This document shows positions 15,566-22,361 of a stretch of DNA of 33,631 nt, in pieces. The notes beneath the pieces were generated by a model. The model worked only from the letters and a program-made list of their open reading frames with translations, was not told the DNA's origin and made no database searches. The translations under genes were made by a program, and so were the position numbers. Source of the stretch: JALCLA01 sp965653565 (GTDB lineage Bacteria; Pseudomonadota; Gammaproteobacteria; Xanthomonadales; Xanthomonadaceae); contig CBFHAI010000048.1 in the NCBI GenBank assembly GCA_965653565.1, positions 1 through 33,631 on the forward strand, read 5' to 3'. Numbering within the stretch: the stretch's first letter is position 1; the number at the start of each line of letters is the position of its first letter.

Positions 15566-16885
15566 TCAAGCCACCGTACGCGCCGCCGCATGCCCGCGCG
15601 CGACGTCGACGCGCGTCAGCAACAACAAACCCGCGATGAAGAACACCGCGGTCACCGCGATCGAACTGCGATGGTCGCCGCCGGTGGCGGCATTGACGAT
15701 GCCGTAACTCAACGGCCCGAGAATCGACGCGAGTTTCACCGCCAGTCCCCACAGGCCGAAGATTTCCGCCTCGCGCGATGGCGGGCACAGATAACCGACC
15801 AGCGCGCGGCCGGCCGATTGCGAAGCGCCCAGACACAAGCCCGCGACATTCGCGGCCAGCCACACCATCGGCCGCGTTTCCGACGCGAACAGCAGCGCGA
15901 TCGCGATCAGCCAGCCGACCAGCGTGATCGACAGCGTGAGCCGATGGCCCATGCGGTCCTGGATCCAGCCGAACACGAAGGCGCCGGCCGCCGCGGTGAT
16001 GTTGACCAGCAGGATCAGCTTGATGCTGTCGGCCGTGGAAAAGCCCAGCGCCTGTTCGGTGTAGATCGCGGCCAGCGCGATCACCGTCTGCACGCCGGCC
16101 TGGTAGCACACGATGCAGATCAGAAAGCGGCGCAGATCGAGCAGACCATGGCCGCCGCGCAACGCATCCATCACGCGGCCGCGCGCCAGCGCCCACACTT
16201 CGGCGCCGGTGGCGGGCTTCGGCTGCGCGCGCTCGCGCAGCAGGAACATCGTCGGCAAGGCGGCCAGGCCGAACGCGATCGCCGTGATCAGCACCGTCTC
16301 GGGCACGGTTTCGGCGGCCGGACGCGTGCTCGACTGGATCCACCACAGGCAGATCCCGAGCACCAGAAGGCCGCCCAGATAACCGAGCGCCCAGCCCCAG
16401 CCCGAGACCTTGCCCATCGCTTCCTGCTTCACCATCTCCGGCAGGAAGGCCGCGATCAGGTTCTCGCCCATACCGAAGGCGAAATTGCCGATCACGATGA
16501 TGCCCAGCGCCAGCCACACATCGCCCGGCCCGCACAGCGCGAGCAGGCCGGTGCCGAGCACGCACAAGGCGGTGCTCGCCATCAGCAAACGCTTCTTGCG
16601 CGCACGCAGATCGGCATAGGCGCCGATGAAGGGCGAAGTCACCACGTTGACCGCGTACGACACCGACAACGCCAGCGTCCAGGCCAGCGTCGCCCAACTC
16701 GCCTTGCCGGCGATCACGCTGACGAAGAAGGCGTTGAACACCGCGGTGATGACGACCGTGGTGTAGCCGGAATTGGCGAAATCGAAGAAGGCCCAGGCCA
16801 CGATTTCGCGCCGCTGCACCGGCGCCACGCCGGCCGGATGCACGGCGCGCAGGTCGTTGCTCGGGGCGGCGGCGGCGTCGGTCAT
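15566..16885 (-). CDS. MFS transporter, UMF1 (Atg22-like) family
   Basis: A 439-residue inner-membrane protein with about twelve hydrophobic helices. VAWAFFDFANSGYTTVVITAVFNAFFV at the N-terminus is the hallmark of the UMF1 group of the major facilitator superfamily, related to the yeast vacuolar amino-acid exporter Atg22. A further block, YADLRARKKRLL, is the loop 2-3 motif of MFS. The substrate is unknown in bacteria. The ATG at 16885 is selected because codons upstream encode an Arg-rich stretch without family similarity. It converges with the FAD oxidoreductase gene with one base between stop codons. Confidence 0.88.
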   Translation of the reverse strand: MTDAAAAPSNDLRAVHPAGVAPVQRREIVAWAFFDFANSGYTTVVITAVFNAFFVSVIAGKASWATLAWTLALSVSYAVNVVTSPFIGAYADLRARKKRLLMASTALCVLGTGLLALCGPGDVWLALGIIVIGNFAFGMGENLIAAFLPEMVKQEAMGKVSGWGWALGYLGGLLVLGICLWWIQSSTRPAAETVPETVLITAIAFGLAALPTMFLLRERAQPKPATGAEVWALARGRVMDALRGGHGLLDLRRFLICIVCYQAGVQTVIALAAIYTEQALGFSTADSIKLILLVNITAAAGAFVFGWIQDRMGHRLTLSITLVGWLIAIALLFASETRPMVWLAANVAGLCLGASQSAGRALVGYLCPPSREAEIFGLWGLAVKLASILGPLSYGIVNAATGGDHRSSIAVTAVFFIAGLLLLTRVDVARGHAAARTVA

Positions 16886-17028
16886 GGGCACACGGGCTCG
16901 ATGAGGTCGGCGCAGTCTAGCCTGCCGGCGTGTCGCCGATTCGACCGTGCGATGGCGCTGGCCTCCGCGCCGGCGGCAGTACGTTGTGAACCACGCGATC
17001 CCGCAATCGTCCGCCATCGGAGTTCCTC

Positions 17029-17901
17029 ATGAAACGCCTGCCTTTCGTCTCGCACGCGCTGTTCTGCGCTGTTTCGCTGTCGTTCGCCGCCAGCCTCATC
17101 CCGGGCGCGGCCGCGGCACCGGCCAAGGATGGCGCGACCGGCACCGTCAGCATCGACGGCAAATCCTGGCCGGTGGCCGATGCGGTGGCGGTGATGGACG
17201 GCGAGGACCTGGAAATCGTCTTCGGCCAGGCCGCGTTCGATCGCGCCAAATGGGCCGACGACGGCGAATTCGACAGCTTCGACCTCACCGATTTCAAAGA
17301 CGGCGCCGACGGCCAGTCGCTCACCATCGACATCGACGAAGAAGACGGCCGCTACGGCGGCCACAACGTCCGCTACAGCCCCGGCTCGACCAGCGGCGGC
17401 TACAGCAGCGATTACGAAGAGGGCGTCAAGCTCACCACGCGCAGCGCCGAGCGCGTTGCCGGCACGGTGAAATTCGACGACGCCGAAGGCGGCCTGAGCG
17501 CCGATATCCGCTTCGATCTGCCCGTCACCAGGACCGGCAAACTCGCCCGCACCGGCACCCCGCTGCCGGCCGACGGCGGCGAACCGGGCAAGGCGCTGCG
17601 CGCCGCCGTCGCTGCCACGCTGGCCGGCGACGTCGACAAGATGACCGCGATGAGCCACCCCGACCGCCGCGCCGCGATCGAAGAAGCCAAGAAAGCCGGC
17701 GAAATCGACCAGATGCTGCAGATGGCCAAACTCTTCACCCCGAAAATCACCCGAATCACCGGCGGCACCGTCGACGGCGACCGCGCCTGGGTCGAATTCG
17801 AAGGCGACGAAGCCGGCAGCAAAGTCACCGGCACCGGCGAAATGTCCCGCCTCGACGGCAAGTGGTACCTCGAAAGCATCAACACGCGGAGTGGGTCATA
17901 A
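17029..17901 (+). CDS. Exported protein of unknown function
   Basis: A 290-residue protein with a signal peptide (residues 1-30, ending PGAAAAPA). The mature part has an acidic beta-rich half (about 35-165, rich in DGEDLE, DEEDGRYGGHN and GSTSGGYSSDYEEG) and a second half (about 185-288) with AAVAATLAGDVDKMTAMSHPDRRAAIEEA and a closing GKWYLESI. The second half resembles the small NTF2/DUF4878-like folds found in exported proteins, but I could not assign a family with certainty. It is divergent from the MFS gene (143 nt) and is followed by a GC-rich hairpin 11 nt after its TAA stop. Confidence 0.75.
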   Translation: MKRLPFVSHALFCAVSLSFAASLIPGAAAAPAKDGATGTVSIDGKSWPVADAVAVMDGEDLEIVFGQAAFDRAKWADDGEFDSFDLTDFKDGADGQSLTIDIDEEDGRYGGHNVRYSPGSTSGGYSSDYEEGVKLTTRSAERVAGTVKFDDAEGGLSADIRFDLPVTRTGKLARTGTPLPADGGEPGKALRAAVAATLAGDVDKMTAMSHPDRRAAIEEAKKAGEIDQMLQMAKLFTPKITRITGGTVDGDRAWVEFEGDEAGSKVTGTGEMSRLDGKWYLESINTRSGS

Positions 17902-17912
17902 CCCGAAACCCT

Positions 17913-17938
17913 GCGCCCTCGCGCATTCGTGAGGGCGC
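17913..17938 (+). terminator. GC-rich hairpin after the exported-protein gene
   Basis: GCGCCCTC (17913-17920) pairs perfectly with GAGGGCGC (17931-17938) around a 10-nt loop, starting 11 nt after the TAA at 17899-17901. Only a weak T-rich tract (GATTTGTTGT) follows, so it may be a weak intrinsic terminator or a 3' stabilising hairpin. Confidence 0.5.
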
Positions 17939-17957
17939 GGGGAGATTTGTTGTGAGA

Positions 17958-18129
17958 AGCGGGACGCAAAGGACGCAAAGACAAGAGAAAGGACGCGAAG
18001 AAGAGCAATTTCAATTAAGGGCGCGATACCCGCAGCGTCGCCGCAACAGTTTTTTCATCTTTCGTACTTTTCTTGAGCTCTGCTTCCTTTGCGTCCTTTC
18101 TCTTGTCTTTGCGTCCTTTGCGTCCCGCT
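17958..18129. repeat. Perfect 39-bp inverted repeat with a 94-bp spacer
   Basis: Bases 17958-17996 are the exact reverse complement of 18091-18129. Each arm contains tandem units of GGACGCAAA (for example at 17962-17979) and then GACAAGAGAAAGGACGC. Partial pairing continues inward: GAAGAAGAGC (17997-18006) opposes a GCTCTGCTTC block (18077-18086) with one mismatch. The 94-bp spacer has no gene. In RNA either strand would fold into a very stable hairpin. The composition suggests a dispersed intergenic repeat of this lineage rather than transposon ends, since no transposase is present. Confidence 0.8.
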
Positions 18130-18416
18130 GTTTTTGATCCTGCTCTCCCATGCACACCACCCCCACGTTCAGTTTTCGCCAACCCGCTCATAGCTTTACC
18201 GCGCCGCATGAAGTAAAGTGCGCGCCGTCTGCCACACCGGCGCGCCGTTTTCCCTCCGGTACGCTGCCGCCGTCGGAATCTTCCGACCGGGCCGCGCCAC
18301 ACCGCACGCCAGCCGGGCGCAGACACGGATCGATCCGCCGTCGGCGGGAATCCGTTCATAGATCGACTCGGCCGCGCGGTTTCGGGAACGCTCCGGGTAC
18401 ACACAGGAAGCACCCC
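18130..18416. other. Gene-free leader region of the DEAD-box helicase gene
   Basis: No gene is seen between the inverted repeat and the helicase start. Small dyads are present: CGCGCCG (18221-18227) with CGGCGCG (18238-18244), and GTCGGAA (18272-18278) with TTCCGAC (18281-18287). The block ends with the ribosome site AGGAAG (18405-18410). A long structured leader would fit post-transcriptional control of an RNA helicase, but the promoter position is not determined. Confidence 0.45.
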
Positions 18417-19745
18417 ATGTCCTTTGCCAACCTCGGGCTCTCGCCCGAGCTCGTTCGCGCGCTGTCTGATCTCGGCTACGAAAAACCGACCCAGATCCAG
18501 AACGAATCCATCCCGCTCGCCCTGGCCGGCAGCGATCTGCTTGCCGGCGCCCAGACGGGCACGGGCAAGACGGCGGCGTTCGCGCTGCCGATGCTGCATC
18601 GCCTGGCGCAGGGCGAAGCCAAGCGCGGCGCGCGTGCGCCGCGCGCCCTCGTCCTCACCCCGACCCGCGAACTGGCGCTGCAGGTGCATGAAAGCATCCG
18701 CGGCTACGGCAAGCACCTGCGTCTGTTCAGCACCGCCATCTTCGGCGGCGCCGGCATGAATCCGCAGATCGATTCGCTGCGCCGCGGCGTCGACATCATC
18801 GTCGCCACGCCCGGCCGCCTGATCGATCACATGGAACACCGCACCGTCGACTTGTCGAAGGTCGAAATCCTCGTGCTCGACGAAGCCGACCGCATGCTCG
18901 ACATGGGCTTTTTGCCCGCGATGCGCCGCATCCTCAACGTGCTGCCCAAGCAGAACCGCCAGACGCTGCTGTTCTCGGCCACGTTCGAAGACGCGGTGAA
19001 GGAACTCGCGCAGCAGTTCATGCGCAACCCGAAGGAAGTGCAGGTCGCCGCGCGCAACAGCGTCGTGGCCACCGTCACGCATCGCGCGCATCCGGTCGAC
19101 AATTCGCGCAAGCGCGATCTGCTGCTGCAGTTGCTGAGCGTCGACAGCCGCCGCCAGACCCTGGTTTTCTGCCGCACCAAGCACGGCGCGAACCGCCTTG
19201 CCGAGCAGCTCGAAACCGCCGGACTGAAATCGGCCGCGATCCACGGCAACAAGTCGCAGGGCGCCCGCACCAAAGCCCTTTCGGACTTCAAGAACGGTCG
19301 CTGCACCGTGCTCGTCGCCACCGACATCGCCGCACGCGGCATCGACATCGACCAGCTGCCGTGGGTGATCAATTTCGATCTGCCGACGATCGCGGAAGAC
19401 TACGTGCACCGCATCGGCCGCACCGGCCGCAACGGCAGCACCGGCGAAGCGATTTCGCTGGTGGCGCCGGAAGAAGGTCCGCTGCTGCGTGAGATCCAGA
19501 AGCTGCTGCGGCAGGACATCGAGCTCACCGTCGTCGACGGTTACGCGCCGTCCAAGCCGCTGCAGATGAACGGTTCGATCGCCGCCGCACGCCGTCCGGC
19601 CAATGCCCGTCCGCAGCAGCACGCGCGTCGCCCGCACGCGGCACCGCCGCGTCATGCGCATGCCGGGCCGAAGCGTCACGGCAGCAACGCCGGCGCCCCG
19701 CGCGGCGGCACCGGCGGCAACCGCCGGGATTCCAGCGCGCGCTGA
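18417..19745 (+). CDS. rhlE: DEAD-box ATP-dependent RNA helicase, RhlE type
   Basis: A 442-residue RNA helicase that unwinds structured RNA, usually in ribosome assembly or RNA decay. Motifs in order: Q motif region (LSPELVRALSDLGYEKPTQIQ), Walker A AQTGTGKT (about 42-49), PTREL, GG, TPGR, DEAD (DEADRMLDMGF, about 156-166), SAT, then the second RecA domain with FCRTKHGANRL, ARGIDI and HRIGRTGR. The tail (about 380-442) is basic and rich in Arg, His, Pro and Gly, typical of RhlE-type C-terminal RNA-binding extensions. The ATG at 18417 is fixed by AGGAAG six bases upstream; longer in-frame sequence is not protein-like. An intrinsic terminator follows. Confidence 0.9.
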   Translation: MSFANLGLSPELVRALSDLGYEKPTQIQNESIPLALAGSDLLAGAQTGTGKTAAFALPMLHRLAQGEAKRGARAPRALVLTPTRELALQVHESIRGYGKHLRLFSTAIFGGAGMNPQIDSLRRGVDIIVATPGRLIDHMEHRTVDLSKVEILVLDEADRMLDMGFLPAMRRILNVLPKQNRQTLLFSATFEDAVKELAQQFMRNPKEVQVAARNSVVATVTHRAHPVDNSRKRDLLLQLLSVDSRRQTLVFCRTKHGANRLAEQLETAGLKSAAIHGNKSQGARTKALSDFKNGRCTVLVATDIAARGIDIDQLPWVINFDLPTIAEDYVHRIGRTGRNGSTGEAISLVAPEEGPLLREIQKLLRQDIELTVVDGYAPSKPLQMNGSIAAARRPANARPQQHARRPHAAPPRHAHAGPKRHGSNAGAPRGGTGGNRRDSSAR

Positions 19746-19765
19746 TCCGACAGGCTCGCAGTTAG

Positions 19766-19797
19766 ACGAAACGCCCTCCTCGTGAGGGCGTTTTCGT
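19766..19797 (+). terminator. Rho-independent terminator after the helicase gene
   Basis: CGCCCTC (19772-19778) pairs with GAGGGCG (19784-19790) around CTCGT, with A-T pairs extending the stem outward and TTTTCGTTTGT on the 3' side. It begins 20 nt after the TGA stop at 19743-19745 and is the clearest terminator in the window. Confidence 0.85.
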
Positions 19798-19809
19798 TTG
19801 TGGGGCAAT

Positions 19810-19925
19810 GGGAGTCGGGAGTCGGAAATCGGGAGAAGAGCGAGGCGCCGGTTTCACATCCCTATTCCCTATCCCCTATTCCCCACTCCCGCATTTGCTC
19901 TCGCAGAATCGAAAGTCGGAAATCG
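19810..19925. repeat. Degenerate GGGAnTC-type intergenic repeats in both orientations
   Basis: Imperfect units of GGGAGTC/GGAAATC run through 19810-19835, inverted units (CCTATTCCCTATCCCC and so on) through 19861-19890, and another forward block (GAAAGTCGGAAATCGCGAA) near 19911-19929. This style of GGGAAT-like tandem and inverted repeats is common between genes in Xanthomonadales. No gene is present in 19798-19934. Confidence 0.6.
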
Positions 19926-19934
19926 CGAACCTGT

Positions 19935-20330
19935 CTATGCCTTGCTGCGCGGCTCGGGCCGCAACCACAGCCAGACAGCGACGACGGCCATGATCGCCGT
20001 CCCCGTGATCGCCATCCACAGCTTCGGTGCGGTGAGGAAAAATATTCCCGACGACAGCAGCATCGCGATCGTCGCCGCCAATTTCGCACGGCGGCTCACC
20101 GCGCGGTCCTTTTCCCAATCGCCGATCATCGGTCCGAACAGCCGATGTTCGCGCAGCCAGCGATGCATGCGATCGGATCCGCGCGCCGCCGCCCACGCCG
20201 ACAACAGGATGAAGGGCGTGGTCGGCAAACCCGGCAAGGCGATGCCGATCAGTCCGAGTGCCAGCGCAACCCAGGCGAGCGCCAGGTAAAGCCCGCGCCG
20301 CACTCGCGAACGCGACGTCGCCCCGGACAT
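19935..20330 (-). CDS. DUF454 family inner-membrane protein (YbaN-like)
   Basis: A 131-residue membrane protein. RGLYLALAWVALALGLIGIALPGLPTTPFILLSAWAAARGS is the DUF454 signature, followed by WLREHRLFGPMIGDWEKDRAVSRRAK and two further hydrophobic helices. The function of YbaN is unknown. The ATG at 20330 gives a start just before the first helix; a longer frame would overlap the preceding gene. It begins 10 nt after that gene's stop and is last in the three-gene minus-strand operon. Confidence 0.87.
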   Translation of the reverse strand: MSGATSRSRVRRGLYLALAWVALALGLIGIALPGLPTTPFILLSAWAAARGSDRMHRWLREHRLFGPMIGDWEKDRAVSRRAKLAATIAMLLSSGIFFLTAPKLWMAITGTAIMAVVAVWLWLRPEPRSKA

Positions 20331-20340
20331 GCGCGCCGCC

Positions 20341-20883
20341 TCAGCTGCCGATGCGCACCGCGCCCTGGCCGTCGACCTGCTCGAACACGAAGCGATAGAC
20401 CAGGCTGACCGCCTGCGGCACCTGTTCGACATCCTCGCCGAAGCAGCCGCGCGGATTGGGTTTCATCTTCTTCGGATACACGCAGCGGAACGCCGGATCG
20501 AATTTCCATTCTTTCGCGACGGCTTCGGCCGCTTCGTAGAACGGCGCCGGCGCATTCTCGGTGGCCGGACAATCCGGACCCACGCCGATCGGATGGGTGG
20601 CGTCGACCTTGCCTTCTTCGTCGATGCTCACCCGCACGCACACCGTCTGCGGCGGCAGCAGATGCGCGAGCATCGCTTCGGGATAACCGGGCATCGCATT
20701 GTCGGGCGCCGGCAGCGGGCGCTGGAAGGTTTCGTTCGGCGCCAAGGTCATCTTGTTGTCGGTCGGCACCGGCGCATCGACTTCGCTGACGCCGGCCTGC
20801 TGGGCGAAGGCATTGCCGGCGAGCAGCAACATCGCCGCGGCGATTCTGGTTTTCGTGCAATTCACTTTCGAAAAAATGCTCAT
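20341..20883 (-). CDS. Exported protein with TonB C-terminal-like domain
   Basis: A 180-residue exported protein. The signal peptide covers residues about 1-27 (AAAMLLLAGNAFA). The mature part has MPGYPEAMLAHLLPPQTVCVRVSIDEEGKVD and YEAAEAVAKEWKFDPAF, the pattern of the TonB C-terminal (energy-transducer) fold, but there is no N-terminal anchor helix that would stay in the membrane, so it is probably not a working TonB. Four Cys in the mature part may form disulfides. A strong ribosome site (GGGAGGG) sits 8 nt upstream of the ATG, within the 24-nt gap after the symporter gene. Confidence 0.75.
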   Translation of the reverse strand: MSIFSKVNCTKTRIAAAMLLLAGNAFAQQAGVSEVDAPVPTDNKMTLAPNETFQRPLPAPDNAMPGYPEAMLAHLLPPQTVCVRVSIDEEGKVDATHPIGVGPDCPATENAPAPFYEAAEAVAKEWKFDPAFRCVYPKKMKPNPRGCFGEDVEQVPQAVSLVYRFVFEQVDGQGAVRIGS

Positions 20884-20907
20884 GTTCGTGGCCCTCCCAG
20901 GCGGGTT

Positions 20908-22194
20908 TCAGACAGCAGTTTCGGAATCGTTGTTGACAGGATCGAGCCCGACCTCGGTCGAAGCGGCATCGTACACCGCACGATCGAGCAGGCCGGTTTC
21001 CTTGGCGACCAGCACCGGCACCAGCATCTGTCCGGTGACGTTGGTCATGGTGCGCATCATGTCGAGCACGCGATCGATCGCGATGATGAAGCCGATACCT
21101 TCCAGCGGCAGGCCGGCGGCGCTCAACACCAGCGTCACCATCACGATCGCCGTGCCCGGCACGCCGGCAGTGCCGAAGCTGCCCAGCACGGAAGCCAGCA
21201 GGATGATGAAGTACTGCGCGGCGCTCAGATCCAGGCCGAAATATTGCGCGACGAAAATCGAGGTGATGGCCGGATAGATCGCGCCGCAGCCGTCCATCTT
21301 GATGCTGGCGCCGAGCGGCACGGCGAAGGCCGCGTAATCGCGATTCACACCGAGGTTGTGCGTGACGCAACGCAGCGCCACCGGCAGCGACGCGAAGCTC
21401 GACGAACTGACGAACGCCACCTGCATGCCCGGCGCCGCGCCGCGGAAGAATTTCAGCGGATTGAGCCCGTGCAGCGCGAGCAGCCCGCCGTACACCATCG
21501 TGATATGCAGCGCGCAAGCGAGATAAAGCGTGAGCACGAAACTTCCGAGCGGCAACAGACGCTCGAAGCCGTAACCGCCGACCAGCGCCGCGATCAATCC
21601 GAACGTACCGATCGGCGTGAACTCGAGCACGAAGCGCGTCACCTGGATCATGGTGTCGCTGGCTTCGCCGGCCAGCACGCGCAGGCGCGCGGTTTTCTCG
21701 CCGAGTTTCATCAGCGCGAAACCGACCAGCGCCGCGAAGAAGATCACCTGCAGGATCTTGCCTTCGGCCAGCGCCATGAACGGATTGGCCGGCACCACGT
21801 CGAGCAGCACCTGCACCGGCCCGGGCACCACGCGCGGCACGTAGTTCTCCGCCACCGTGAGCTGGCCGACGCCGACGCCGGGGTCGATCAGATGCGCGAC
21901 GGTGAACCCCACGCCCACCGCCAGCGCCGCGGTGGTCGCGAACCACAGGAAGGTGCGCCCGCCGAGCGCCGCCACCGATTGCTGGCCGTGCAGGCTCGCC
22001 ACCGCGTTGACCACCGCGAAGAACACCAGCGGCGTGGCGATCATCTTGATCAGCGTGACGTACAGCGTCCCCAGCGGCTGGAACCAGGGCACGGCCGATT
22101 CGCCGACGGCCCAGCCCACCAGTGCGCCGAGCACGAAGGCCGCCATCACGCGCTGCCAGAACGGTATGCGGAACCAGCGCTGCCACCACCTCAC
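20908..22194 (-). CDS. Dicarboxylate/amino acid:cation symporter (DAACS family)
   Basis: A 428-residue inner-membrane symporter of the GltP/DctA family, taking up C4-dicarboxylates, glutamate or aspartate with H+ or Na+. Seen: the serine-rich hairpin motif FVSSSSFASLPVAL, the unwound helix region GASIKMDGCGAIYPAI, the second hairpin GSFGTAGVPGTA, and AIDRVLDMMRTMTNVTG containing the conserved Asp and Asn of the substrate site. GTG at 22194 is preferred as start because GGAG lies 7 nt upstream and translation then begins directly before the first helix. Position of the Arg/Thr substrate determinants was not resolved. First gene of the operon with the TonB-C-like and DUF454 genes. Confidence 0.9.
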   Translation of the reverse strand: MRWWQRWFRIPFWQRVMAAFVLGALVGWAVGESAVPWFQPLGTLYVTLIKMIATPLVFFAVVNAVASLHGQQSVAALGGRTFLWFATTAALAVGVGFTVAHLIDPGVGVGQLTVAENYVPRVVPGPVQVLLDVVPANPFMALAEGKILQVIFFAALVGFALMKLGEKTARLRVLAGEASDTMIQVTRFVLEFTPIGTFGLIAALVGGYGFERLLPLGSFVLTLYLACALHITMVYGGLLALHGLNPLKFFRGAAPGMQVAFVSSSSFASLPVALRCVTHNLGVNRDYAAFAVPLGASIKMDGCGAIYPAITSIFVAQYFGLDLSAAQYFIILLASVLGSFGTAGVPGTAIVMVTLVLSAAGLPLEGIGFIIAIDRVLDMMRTMTNVTGQMLVPVLVAKETGLLDRAVYDAASTEVGLDPVNNDSETAV

Positions 22195-22315
22195 GGGCCT
22201 ACTCCGCGACGCCAACGGGAACCAGACTCTACCGGAGCCGACCCCGCCGCGGCGCGACGCGATCGGCAACACAATGCAAACCCGCAGGATGCAACACGCG
22301 CCAGACAACCGCGCG

Positions 22316-22324
22316 TGCTATAGC
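22316..22324 (+). promoter_or_regulatory. Extended -10 promoter element before the cyclase gene
   Basis: TGCTATAGC at 22316-22324 fits an extended -10 (TGnTATAnT-like). No good -35 is found at the matching distance. Transcription would start near 22331, about 30 nt upstream of the ATG at 22362. Confidence 0.3.
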
Positions 22325-22361
22325 CTTCGACTCTCCCACTCGGCCAAGGCTTGCGAAAATC

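Noticed and set aside
17958..18129. Inverted repeat as ends of an insertion sequence or MITE with target duplication
   Set aside because: The 94-bp interior carries no transposase and I see no matching short direct repeats flanking the arms; kept as a dispersed repeat only.
20329..22323. Plus-strand open frame of 664 codons opposite the symporter operon
   Set aside because: Covers three genes with clear family motifs on the other strand; translation is His/Arg-rich without domains.
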